Below, in pieces: positions 25,813 to 34,276 of a DNA stretch of 64,000 nucleotides. Location: contig JAEUGY010000042.1 of assembly GCA_016794625.1 (NCBI GenBank), positions 62,001 to 126,000 of the forward strand, in the 5' to 3' direction. The translations under genes were made by a program, and so were the position numbers. This DNA comes from Opitutaceae bacterium. Lineage in GTDB: Bacteria; Verrucomicrobiota; Verrucomicrobiia; Opitutales; Opitutaceae. Each line of letters begins with the position of its first letter. The first letter of the stretch is position 1. Under the pieces are notes generated by a model that did not search any database, was not told where the DNA came from, and saw only the letters and a program-made list of their open reading frames with translations.

Positions 25813-27093
25813 ATGACTGATTCCTCCTCGTCTTCTCCGGTCGCCGACACCGGCACGATCACCCGTCAGCAATGGAAGTGGTCCGCCCTGGCGGGCATGG
25901 CTTCCTACCTCGACGCCGGTTCGATTGTCGCGCTGGGCGCCGGTCTCGCCATCCTGCAAAAGGAGTTCGGGCTGAGCGACGGTGCCGTCGGCATCCTCGC
26001 CGCCATCGGTCCGAATGCCCTGGGCTGCGCCCTCGGCGCGCTGATTGGAGGCTGGCTGGGGGACAAGCTCGGCCGCAAACGCATCTACCAATACGACCTC
26101 ATGGTCTATGCGTTCGGCATTCTCCTGGTCGCACTGGCGGTCAACAGCGAGATGCTCTTCATCGGTACCTTCATTGTCGGCGTCGCGGTCGGGGCCGACG
26201 TGCCGACGTCGCTTGCCCTGGTGGGTGAATTCGCACCGGACAAGGCGCGCGGTCGGTTGCTGGGGTTCACCCAGGTCGCGTGGTGTTTGGGGCCGGTGAT
26301 TGTGCTTTGGCTGGCCCTGGCGCTGGCGCCGCTGGGATTGCTCGGTATCCGGATTGTCTTCCTGCACCTGTTTGTGGTGGCGGTGGTCACCTGGGCCATG
26401 AGACGGGGACTGGCGGAGTCCGCTCGTTGGACGAGTGCCGCAAAGTCGGTGGTGGGTGGCGGGCGGAAGCTCGCCGAACTTTTCAAGGGTGCAAACCTGC
26501 GCGCCGTCGTCTGGACGGCCACGATCTATCTCTTCTGGAATCTAGCGGCCGGCACCGCGGGTCTCTTCAATCCCTACATCATCAGCACCCTCGATGCCGG
26601 CAGCCAGGCCATGAGCGTGGGGCTCGCGAGCGGCAATTTTGTCATCACGATGATCGTCACGGTCACGATCTTCATGCGGTACTCGGATCGTAGTTACAAA
26701 ACGCGGAAACTGATCTGGGGGGTGGGCGCTGTCATGCAGGTGATCGCCTACGGCCTGTTTCTCTTCATGCCGTTCACCATCCTCTCGGTGATTCTCAACA
26801 TTGTGCTCTTCTCCGTGAGTTCGGCGTTGTCCGGCGAGGCCTTCTACAAGGTCTTCAGCCAGGAGTTGTTTCCGACCATGCTGCGTGGCACCGCCCAGGG
26901 TTTCACGTTCGGTGTCGCGCGAACCATCCTGGGCATCTGGAGTTTCTTTGTACCGATGCTCGCACATGCGGGCATCAAGCAGATTGCCGGGCTGCTCACG
27001 CTGTTCCTCTTCATCAGCGGCGTGGTGGGTTACTTCTTCATGCCGGACACCTCGGGCAAGTCGCTTGAGCAAATCCAAGCCGAGCGCAACTGA
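25813..27093 (+). CDS. MFS transporter, sugar/sugar-acid porter type
   Basis: Inner-membrane 12-helix carrier, 426 residues. It has GWLGDKLGRKRIYQYDL, the MFS signature between helices 2 and 3, and DVPTSLALVGEFAPDKARGR in the helix 4-5 region typical of sugar porters. A second half begins around YSDRSYKTRKLIW. It sits 37 bp after the GH127 gene and 38 bp before the GH78 gene. It would bring the released monosaccharide or sugar acid into the cell. Substrate is inferred from neighbours only. The leader is pyrimidine-rich. Confidence 0.9.
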   Translation: MTDSSSSSPVADTGTITRQQWKWSALAGMASYLDAGSIVALGAGLAILQKEFGLSDGAVGILAAIGPNALGCALGALIGGWLGDKLGRKRIYQYDLMVYAFGILLVALAVNSEMLFIGTFIVGVAVGADVPTSLALVGEFAPDKARGRLLGFTQVAWCLGPVIVLWLALALAPLGLLGIRIVFLHLFVVAVVTWAMRRGLAESARWTSAAKSVVGGGRKLAELFKGANLRAVVWTATIYLFWNLAAGTAGLFNPYIISTLDAGSQAMSVGLASGNFVITMIVTVTIFMRYSDRSYKTRKLIWGVGAVMQVIAYGLFLFMPFTILSVILNIVLFSVSSALSGEAFYKVFSQELFPTMLRGTAQGFTFGVARTILGIWSFFVPMLAHAGIKQIAGLLTLFLFISGVVGYFFMPDTSGKSLEQIQAERN

Positions 27094-27131
27094 CACGGAA
27101 CCGCCCGTTTGTTCCCGTCCCGTTTCTCCTC

Positions 27132-29822
27132 ATGACCGAGTCCGTCGTCACCCACCTGCGTTGCGAGTACCTGGTCGATCCGCTTGGGATCGACGAGCGC
27201 ATCCCGCGCCTGAGCTGGCGTTTGGCCCTGCCGGTCCGCGGCGCCCGGCAGGTCGCGTACCGCATCCGGGTGGCCAGCTCGGCCGAGCGCCTGGCGCAGG
27301 GGGGCGCGGATCGTTGGGACTCCGGTCGGATCGGGGGCGATCGCACCACGCAGGTACCCTACGGGGGGGCTCCGCTGGGCTCGCGCGATGCGTGTTACTG
27401 GCAGGTTGAGTCCTGGGTGACGGGCGAGTCGCTTGATTCAGCCGGTGTGCTTTATCGTTCCCCCGTGGCCCGCTGGACCATGGGGCTGCTCGAGGTGAGG
27501 GACTGGTCCGCACGCTGGATCGCCGCGAACCCGGTACTCTTTACCCGCAGCCCGGAGGTTCAGGCCGCCACCCTGACCGTTCCAGGCACCCCGGCCGTCT
27601 TTCGTCGCACGTTCAATCTGCAGTCCGCGGTCCGCCGCGCCACGTTGTACGCCAGCGCCCGTGGTTTGGTCGAGCTGCGGATCGGGGGGCGCCGGGTCAG
27701 CGAGGATCTCTTCGCCCCGGAATGGACCGACTACCTGCAGCGTATTCATTATCGTACGTACGAAGTGACGTCGCTGCTCGGATCGGGGCCTCAGGAACTT
27801 ACTGTTGCTTTGGGCGACGGCTGGTGGAGCGGCTATGTGGGCTGGCAGGAACAACGCGGGCGCTATGGTTCACTGGAAAACAGCGTCCTCCTCCAGCTTG
27901 AGATTGAGCTCCTCGACGGCAGTCGCCTCACCCTGGGCACCGATGACTCGTGGCAGTGCACCACGGGTCCGATCCTCTCGTCCGACTTCATGATGGGTGA
28001 GACGTACGACGCGCGCCGCACGCTCTCGGATTGGGTGCCGGCGCGCGAGGTGGCTCCGCCCACCGCTTCTCTTGTCGCCCAGCGATCGGAGCCGGTGCGC
28101 ATCACCGAGACGCTGTTGCCGGTGTCACGAACCGAAGTTGCGCCGCACGTTCACATCTACGACCTCGGGCAAAACATCTCCGGCTGGGTTCGCCTGAAGG
28201 TGGAAGCGCCAGCTGGCACCCGTGTGCAGCTGCGTCACGGCGAGCGCCTCAATCCGGACGGAACGCTTTACACCGAAAATCTGCGCCGTGCCCGGGCGAC
28301 GGATGTGTATGTCTGCCGGGGCGGAGGAGTTGAGAGCTGGGAACCGACGTTCACGTTCCACGGCTTCCAGTACGTCGAAGTCACCGGCTTGCCGGAGGCC
28401 CCGCGGCCCAATGCGGTGACGGCCTGCGTCATTCACTCAGCCACCCCGCCGGCGGGTCGCTTCGAGTGTTCGCATCCCGGGGTCAACCGGGTCTGGCTGA
28501 ACGGCCTGTGGTCGCAGCGGGACAACTTTCTCTCCGTGCCGACCGACTGTCCGCAGCGCGATGAGCGCCTTGGCTGGATGGGGGACGCGCAGGTGTTTCT
28601 TCGTACCGCCACCTACAACATGGACGTGGCGGCTTTCTTCACCAAGTGGATGATCGACGTCGAGGATGCGCAGACGCCGGAGGGGGTGTTCCCTGATGTC
28701 GCGCCCCGGGTGCGCGAGGATCTGAATTTTGTCGGACTCGATCAGCTGTGCGGTGCCGCCGGCTGGGGCGATGCGGGCGTCATTGTGCCCTGGACCCTCT
28801 GGCGGATGTATGGCGACACCCGCATCGTCGAGCGTCATTGGCGGGCGATGACCGCCTGGCTTGACTGGATCGAGCGTCACAATCCGGACGGACTGCGCGT
28901 CAACCAGCTCTTCAACAACTATGGTGACTGGCTGTGTATCCCGAGCGACACCACGTTCCGGACGCACTCGCCGATGAAGAATCTGCTGGCGACCGCCTAC
29001 TGGGCGGACGACGCCGCCAAGATGTCCCGCATGGCGCGGGCCCTCGGACGAGAGGCCGAAGCCGCCCGGTTCGAAGCCATGTTCAATCGCGTACGGACGG
29101 CGTTCCAGCAGGAGTTTGTCCGCGAAGACGGGCGGCTGACGGTGGAGCAACAGACAGCCTACCTCGTGGCGTTGGCATTTGACCTGCTGCCGCTCGCGTC
29201 GCGGCCCCGTGCGGCCGAGCGGCTTGTGGCCAACATTCGCGAACTCGACTGGCACCTCAGCACCGGGTTCATCGGGATCAGCCACCTCAATCCCACTTTG
29301 ACCCTCACAGGTCACAGTGCTGTCGCCTACCGACTGTTGTTGCAGGACACCTTTCCATCCTGGCTTTACCCGGTGAAACATGGCGCCACGACCATCTGGG
29401 AGCGTTGGAATGGCTGGACGCACAAAGACGGCTTCTTCAACCCGCAGATGAATTCCTTTAATCACTACTCGCTGGGTTCGGTCGGCGAGTGGTTGTTTCG
29501 CCACGTGCTCGGCATTGAGCTCGATCCGGAGGTGCCTGGATTCCGGCGGTTTGTGCTACGACCCTTCGTCGGCCAGGGTCTCGATCATGCCCGCGGTGCC
29601 TATCGGTCCCTCCATGGCGAGATTCGAAGCGCCTGGCAGCGGGAGGGATCCCGACTGACCTGGGAAATCACGGTACCGCCCAACACCTCGGCGCGGGTCG
29701 CCATTCCCTGCGCCGACGATGGGGAACCGGAGACGGATGGACTGGCCCTGGTCGGACGCGAACCGGGGTTTGCGATCTGCGAAGCCCCGGCGGGCACGTT
29801 CCGATTCCAGAGCCGGGTATGA
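27132..29822 (+). CDS. GH78 alpha-L-rhamnosidase
   Basis: An 896-residue enzyme that removes terminal alpha-L-rhamnose. It starts with the family's Ig-like domain (LRCEYLVDPLGIDERIPRLSW), then the N-terminal and beta domains typical of bacterial rhamnosidases, and the (alpha/alpha)6 catalytic barrel. The signature VPTDCPQRDERLGWMGDAQ supplies catalytic acidic residues, and GATTIWERWNGW carries the second Glu. No signal peptide is visible, so it probably acts in the cytoplasm or is exported by another route. The next gene begins 7 bp after its stop. Alpha-L-rhamnosyl units are abundant in pectins including rhamnogalacturonan II. Confidence 0.95.
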   Translation: MTESVVTHLRCEYLVDPLGIDERIPRLSWRLALPVRGARQVAYRIRVASSAERLAQGGADRWDSGRIGGDRTTQVPYGGAPLGSRDACYWQVESWVTGESLDSAGVLYRSPVARWTMGLLEVRDWSARWIAANPVLFTRSPEVQAATLTVPGTPAVFRRTFNLQSAVRRATLYASARGLVELRIGGRRVSEDLFAPEWTDYLQRIHYRTYEVTSLLGSGPQELTVALGDGWWSGYVGWQEQRGRYGSLENSVLLQLEIELLDGSRLTLGTDDSWQCTTGPILSSDFMMGETYDARRTLSDWVPAREVAPPTASLVAQRSEPVRITETLLPVSRTEVAPHVHIYDLGQNISGWVRLKVEAPAGTRVQLRHGERLNPDGTLYTENLRRARATDVYVCRGGGVESWEPTFTFHGFQYVEVTGLPEAPRPNAVTACVIHSATPPAGRFECSHPGVNRVWLNGLWSQRDNFLSVPTDCPQRDERLGWMGDAQVFLRTATYNMDVAAFFTKWMIDVEDAQTPEGVFPDVAPRVREDLNFVGLDQLCGAAGWGDAGVIVPWTLWRMYGDTRIVERHWRAMTAWLDWIERHNPDGLRVNQLFNNYGDWLCIPSDTTFRTHSPMKNLLATAYWADDAAKMSRMARALGREAEAARFEAMFNRVRTAFQQEFVREDGRLTVEQQTAYLVALAFDLLPLASRPRAAERLVANIRELDWHLSTGFIGISHLNPTLTLTGHSAVAYRLLLQDTFPSWLYPVKHGATTIWERWNGWTHKDGFFNPQMNSFNHYSLGSVGEWLFRHVLGIELDPEVPGFRRFVLRPFVGQGLDHARGAYRSLHGEIRSAWQREGSRLTWEITVPPNTSARVAIPCADDGEPETDGLALVGREPGFAICEAPAGTFRFQSRV

Positions 29823-29829
29823 GGGAACC

Positions 29830-30942
29830 ATGAAAATCACCCACCTTACGCCCATCATTCTGCACGCACCGGTCACGCGGGGTGGCATCGCCGACAGCAC
29901 GCACAGCATCACGCACTGGGGCGCGCCGGGCGTCGCCATTCACGCGGACAACGGACTCGTGGGCTACGGGTTTTCCGGCACGCATGCGCATCTGCCCACC
30001 GATCGCCTCATCGTCGAGTGCGCCGTCGAGTCGTATGGACCGTTGCTGCTGGGCGAGGATCCGCGTGAGGTCCGCTTCCTGTGGGAAAAGCTGCACAAAC
30101 ACTCGCCCATCCTTTGGGTCGGGCGCTCCGGCCTGACCCACCTGGCCCTCGGTGCGATCGATATCGCGTTGTGGGACCTCAAGGCCAAGGCCGCTGGACT
30201 GCCCCTGTGGAAACTGCTGGGCGGCTCCGCTCGCAAGCGGGTGGAGGCTTACAACACCGACGGTGGCTGGCTCAACTGGCCGATCGAGCAGCTCGTCGCT
30301 GATTGTCGGCGGCTGGTGGAGCAGGACGGCTATCGGGCGGTGAAGATCAAGCTGGGCTCGGCCGACCTCAATGACGACCTGCGGCGCCTGGCGGCCGTGC
30401 GCTCGGCTCTTGGACCTTCCATCCGCATCATGACCGACGCCAACGGCAAGTGGACCCTGCCGCACGCGATCCAGATCGGGCGACGCCTGCGCGAGTTTGA
30501 TGTGGTCTGGCTGGAGGAGCCGATCACGTTTGATGACGTGGCGGGACACGCCCGTCTCGCCCAGGCGATCGACACGCCCATTGCGCTCGGTGAGCAGCTG
30601 TACCTGGCCCATCAGTTCCGCGACTTTATTCACGCGGGTGCCGTGCACTATGTTCAGCCGGATGTGGTCCGGCTCGCCGGGATTACCGAGTGGTGGCAGG
30701 TCGCGGACCTGGCGCACAGCTACAGTTTGCCGGTCGTGCCGCACGTGGGCGACATGTGTCAGGTGCACCAGCACCTGTGTTTCGCCCATCCCGGCTGCAA
30801 CCTGCTGGAGTACATTCCCTGGCTCCGCGACTGGATGCGGCACCCGGCGCGCATCGAAGCCGGTCACTTTGTTGCACCCGACGCGCCGGGCGCCGGAATG
30901 GAGCCGAGTGCGGAGGCGCTGACCCGGATCAACCGGATCTGA
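29830..30942 (+). CDS. Enolase-superfamily (MR/MLE) acid-sugar dehydratase-like enzyme
   Basis: A 370-residue enolase-superfamily enzyme of the mandelate racemase type. It has VKIKLGS (base Lys-x-Lys) in the barrel, TDANGKW (metal Asp), WLEEP (metal Glu), LGEQLY (metal Glu), and VQPDV plus VVPHVGD for the Asp-His pair of mandelate racemase-like dehydratases. Members dehydrate sugar acids such as rhamnonate, fuconate or galactonate. The exact acid cannot be read off. ATG at 29830, 7 bp after the GH78 stop, and 4 bp to the RuBisCO-like gene. Its place implies that a sugar acid is an intermediate of this operon. Confidence 0.85.
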   Translation: MKITHLTPIILHAPVTRGGIADSTHSITHWGAPGVAIHADNGLVGYGFSGTHAHLPTDRLIVECAVESYGPLLLGEDPREVRFLWEKLHKHSPILWVGRSGLTHLALGAIDIALWDLKAKAAGLPLWKLLGGSARKRVEAYNTDGGWLNWPIEQLVADCRRLVEQDGYRAVKIKLGSADLNDDLRRLAAVRSALGPSIRIMTDANGKWTLPHAIQIGRRLREFDVVWLEEPITFDDVAGHARLAQAIDTPIALGEQLYLAHQFRDFIHAGAVHYVQPDVVRLAGITEWWQVADLAHSYSLPVVPHVGDMCQVHQHLCFAHPGCNLLEYIPWLRDWMRHPARIEAGHFVAPDAPGAGMEPSAEALTRINRI

Positions 30943-30946
30943 ACCG

Positions 30947-32191
30947 ATGGAACGTGTCACCGCCACCTACCTCATCGAGACGCCGCTCCCGGTGGACCAG
31001 GCCGCCGCCACGCTGGCGGGCGAGCAGTCCTCGGGCACGTTTGTGCCCGTACCGGGCGAAACCGAGGCGTTGAAGCAGCGTTTTGCGGCCCGGGTCGAGC
31101 GGATCGAGCCGCTCGAGTCGGTCACCACTCCCTCATTACCCACGGGACGTTCGCCCGCCTCGCGGTATCACCGCGCCAGAGTGACTGTGTCGTGGTCGAC
31201 CGAAAACTTCGGACGCAATCTGCCGACCCTGGTCTCGACGCTGCAGGGCAATCTCTACGAACTCGCCCAGTTCTCCGGACTCCGGCTGCTCGACTTCACG
31301 GTGCCGGCCTCCTTCGCCTCCGCGTTCCGCGGACCGGCCTTCGGCATCGCCGGCACCCGCCGGCTGACCGGAGTCGAGGGACGCCCCCTCATCGGCACCA
31401 TCATCAAGCCCAGCATCGGCCTCCCGCCGGAGCGGACGGCCGCCATGGTCCGGGAGCTCGCCGGGGCCGGCATTGACTTTGTGAAGGACGATGAGCTCCT
31501 CGCCGATCCGCCGCACTCGCGTTTTGACGACCGCGTGGACGCGGTCATGCGGGTGATCGACGAGCACGCCCAGCGCACGGGCCGGAAGGTGATGTTTGCC
31601 TTCAACCTCACCGACGAATTCGACGCCATGCAGCGCCACTACGACAAGCTCGTGGCGGCGGGCGCGACCTGCGCGATGGTGTCCATCAACAGCGTGGGCC
31701 TGGTCGCGGTGAAGAAACTCGCCGATCGCGGGCAGCTGCCGATCCATGCCCATCGCAACGGCTGGGGCATGCTCAATCGCGCGCCCATGCTGGGCATGGA
31801 GTTCGCCGCCTACCAGAAACTCTGGCGACTGGCCGGTGTGGACCAGCTTCACGTCAACGGCATTGCCAACAAATTCTGGGAACCCGACGACTCCGTGGTG
31901 GCCGCGATCGCATCCTGCCTCGCGACGGAGCCCCTGGGACGACCGCTGCTGCCTGTGGTTTCCTCCGGCCAGTGGGGCGGTCAGGCGCCCGAGACCTGGC
32001 GGCGCACGCGCACCGTCGACCTTCTTTATCAAGCGGGCGGCGGTATCCAGGCGCACCCGGACGGCCCGGCCGCCGGAGTGCGGGCACTCCAGCAGTGGTG
32101 GGAGGCGGCGGTGGCGGGTCTGAGCGTCGAGGAAGCGGCGGCGACGTATCCCCTGCTGGCCAAGTCGCTCGCGAAATTTGGCGGCACGTGA
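30947..32191 (+). CDS. RuBisCO-like protein, 3-oxo-isoapionate-4-phosphate decarboxylase (OiaX)-like candidate
   Basis: A 414-residue RuBisCO large-chain homolog. It keeps many active-site positions: Glu 26 (GEQSSGT), Asn 102 (QGNLYEL), Lys 154 (TIIKPSIG), the carbamylation Lys 180 with Asp 182 and Glu 183 (DFVKDDE), HAHRNG near 267-270, a Lys 309 that lines up with the loop-6 Lys, and the phosphate loop GGGIQAHPDGPAAG. The second Lys of KPKxG is Ser (KPSIG), so ordinary CO2 fixation is not expected. Characterised relatives in apiose catabolism decarboxylate 3-oxo-isoapionate 4-phosphate. The DUF1537 kinase gene starts one base after it, exactly the partner such a decarboxylase needs. Other RuBisCO-like functions, such as methionine salvage, do not fit the neighbours. 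Confidence 0.88.
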   Translation: MERVTATYLIETPLPVDQAAATLAGEQSSGTFVPVPGETEALKQRFAARVERIEPLESVTTPSLPTGRSPASRYHRARVTVSWSTENFGRNLPTLVSTLQGNLYELAQFSGLRLLDFTVPASFASAFRGPAFGIAGTRRLTGVEGRPLIGTIIKPSIGLPPERTAAMVRELAGAGIDFVKDDELLADPPHSRFDDRVDAVMRVIDEHAQRTGRKVMFAFNLTDEFDAMQRHYDKLVAAGATCAMVSINSVGLVAVKKLADRGQLPIHAHRNGWGMLNRAPMLGMEFAAYQKLWRLAGVDQLHVNGIANKFWEPDDSVVAAIASCLATEPLGRPLLPVVSSGQWGGQAPETWRRTRTVDLLYQAGGGIQAHPDGPAAGVRALQQWWEAAVAGLSVEEAAATYPLLAKSLAKFGGT

Positions 32192-32192
32192 C

Positions 32193-33536
32193 ATGGGTGC
32201 CTCCCCTCCACTTCAACTGGCGTTCTTCGGGGACGACTTCACGGGTTCTACCGACGCCCTGGAGCAACTCGCGCAAGCGGGCCTGCGGACCGTGCTGCTC
32301 CATGAGCTGACCAGCGCAACGTCGCTCGCTGCGTTTGGACCGCTGGATGCGATCGGAGTCGCCGGGGCCACCCGCTCGCTCTCGCCTGACGCCATGGAGG
32401 CGCAGCTGCGTCCGGCCTTTGCCGCGATGCGTTCCCTCTCCCCCCGTCATGTGCACTACAAGGTGTGCTCGACGTTCGACTCCTCTCCGGAGGTCGGGTC
32501 GATCGGGCGGGCGCTGGAGGTTGGCGCCGCTTGTTTTCCGGCGCGCTTCGTGCCGCTGGTGGTCGGGGCTCCGGCGCTCGGTCGCTACTGTGCCTTTGGC
32601 AATCTGTTCGCCCGGATGGGCATTGGCAGCGCAGGCGAGGTGCACCGGCTTGACCGCCACCCGTCGATGAGCCGGCATCCGGTGACGCCGGCGGACGAGG
32701 CGGATCTCAGGCTGCACCTCGCGCGGCAGACGAAGAAGCGGATAGGTCTGGTCGACGTTCTCCGGCTCGATGCCGGCGATGAAGCCACTCGGAGTGCGCT
32801 CGACTGGGAGCTGGGCAGGGGTGCTGAGATTGTGCTGTTCGATGCCCTCACTCCCGCTCATCTCGCCCGCATCGGTGCCGTGCTTGAAGAGAGGGCCGGG
32901 GCCGGCGGCCCGCTCTTTTCGGTGGGCTCGTCCGGCGTCGAGATGGCGCTCACCGCCCACTGGCTGGCGCAAGGCACCTGCTTGCGTCGCATCGACTGGC
33001 CCGCGCCCGGGGTGGCCGAGCCGCTGCTGGTCCTGTCTGGAAGTTGCTCCCCGGTGACCGCGCGCCAGATTGCCTGGGCGGAGGGGCAGGGGTTTGCGGC
33101 GGTCGCGCTGGATGTTGCCGCCGTGGCAAGGGGTGAACCCGCTCCGTCCCGGGAGGCCTCCCGGGCGCTCGTGACCGCGCTGCGTGCGGGACGCTCGACG
33201 GTGCTCTTCACCAGTCGGGGTGGCGCAGAATCGGAGCAGGTGTCGCTCTCCGTTGCCGAGCGCGGCGTCCTCGGTGGCGCGCTCGGAGCCATCGCCCGGG
33301 AAGTGCTGGGCCAGGTCCCCGTGCGCCGGCTGCTGGTGGCGGGTGGTGACTCTTCGAGTCTCGTCGCGGCGAGCCTGGGCATCCAGGCGCTCACCATGAT
33401 CGCACCGCTGGCGCCTGGCGCCCCGCTGTGCCGTGTGCATGCCCCGGGTTCGCCGGCTGACGGCATCGAAGTCAATTTCAAGGGCGGCCAGGTTGGCACC
33501 GATGATTACTTCGCACGCGTGGTTCGCGGTCGCTGA
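32193..33536 (+). CDS. DUF1537-family sugar-acid kinase (four-carbon acid sugar kinase; OiaK-like candidate)
   Basis: A 447-residue kinase. The N-terminal substrate domain begins FFGDDFTGSTDALEQLAQAG, the family signature, and YKVCSTFDSSPEVGSIGRAL follows. The C-terminal nucleotide domain ends with LLVAGGDSSSLVAASLGI. Family members phosphorylate 3-oxo-tetronate, threonate/erythronate derivatives and 3-oxo-isoapionate. Coupling to the RuBisCO-like gene (start one base after its stop) makes 3-oxo-isoapionate or a similar branched 3-oxo acid the natural candidate. The ATG at 32193 was preferred over a TTG at 32178. Confidence 0.88.
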   Translation: MGASPPLQLAFFGDDFTGSTDALEQLAQAGLRTVLLHELTSATSLAAFGPLDAIGVAGATRSLSPDAMEAQLRPAFAAMRSLSPRHVHYKVCSTFDSSPEVGSIGRALEVGAACFPARFVPLVVGAPALGRYCAFGNLFARMGIGSAGEVHRLDRHPSMSRHPVTPADEADLRLHLARQTKKRIGLVDVLRLDAGDEATRSALDWELGRGAEIVLFDALTPAHLARIGAVLEERAGAGGPLFSVGSSGVEMALTAHWLAQGTCLRRIDWPAPGVAEPLLVLSGSCSPVTARQIAWAEGQGFAAVALDVAAVARGEPAPSREASRALVTALRAGRSTVLFTSRGGAESEQVSLSVAERGVLGGALGAIAREVLGQVPVRRLLVAGGDSSSLVAASLGIQALTMIAPLAPGAPLCRVHAPGSPADGIEVNFKGGQVGTDDYFARVVRGR

Positions 33537-33576
33537 CCGTCCTCACTCCTCTTTTGTTTCGCCTTCCCACTTTACC

Positions 33577-34236
33577 ATGCCTCGCAAGACCCTGGCTCTC
33601 ATCCACACCTCCGCGACCCTTGTTCCTGTCTTCCAGCAGCTGTGCAAGGCGCAGCTGCCGGACGTCGACACCTTCAACATTGTGGATGACAGCCTCGTCC
33701 GCGCCATTGGCGCCAAGGGGGCCCTGACCGCTGATATTGCCCGGCGGGTGCAGGCCTACATCACCTCTGCCGAAGCGGGTGGCGCCGATTTCATTCTGGT
33801 GACCTGTTCATCCATCGGACCGGCGGTCGAGGCGTGCGCCGCCTTCTCCGCAGTGCCCGTGCTGCGGGTGGACCAGCCCATGGCGGATCTCGCGGTGCAG
33901 ACGGGCTCGCGGATCGGCGTCATCGCGACGCTCCCCACAACCCTTGACCCGACGGCGGATCTGGTCCGCCGCCGGGCGGCCGCGGCGGGGAAGTCCATCA
34001 CCTTGACCTCCCGGTTGGTCGACGGGGCCTTTACGGCACTCATGGCCGGCGACGGTGACGGCCACGACGCGCGCGTGGCGGCCGCGTTGCGTGAACTGGC
34101 GACGGAAGTGGACGTCATTGTCCTGGCGCAGGCGTCGATGTCCCGCGTCGTGGAGACGCTTTCGCCGGCGGATCGGAGCATACCCATTCTGGCCAGCCCC
34201 GCGCTCGCCATCGCCCAGCTGGCCAAGCTCCTCTGA
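33577..34236 (+). CDS. Asp/Glu/hydantoin racemase-superfamily protein
   Basis: A 219-residue cytoplasmic protein. FILVTCSSIGPAVEAC, around residues 68-83, has the Cys of the first half; the expected second-half Cys is less clear (IVLAQASMSRV), so one of the two racemase cysteines may be replaced by Ala. RIGVIATLPTTLDPT is typical of the fold. Relatives include aspartate, maleate and hydantoin racemases and decarboxylases. In this operon it lies between the DUF1537 kinase and the BASS transporter (40-bp gaps), so an isomerising or racemising step on a sugar acid is possible. The start at 33577 was chosen over in-frame upstream ATGs that overlap the kinase gene. Confidence 0.8.
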   Translation: MPRKTLALIHTSATLVPVFQQLCKAQLPDVDTFNIVDDSLVRAIGAKGALTADIARRVQAYITSAEAGGADFILVTCSSIGPAVEACAAFSAVPVLRVDQPMADLAVQTGSRIGVIATLPTTLDPTADLVRRRAAAAGKSITLTSRLVDGAFTALMAGDGDGHDARVAAALRELATEVDVIVLAQASMSRVVETLSPADRSIPILASPALAIAQLAKLL

Positions 34237-34276
34237 GCCTCGGTCGGACGTCATTTCATTACCCTCTTTTTCCGTT

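Noticed and set aside
30947..32191. Genuine RuBisCO and CO2 fixation
   Set aside because: KPKxG is changed to KPSIG, no small subunit or phosphoribulokinase is near, and the neighbours are sugar-acid genes.
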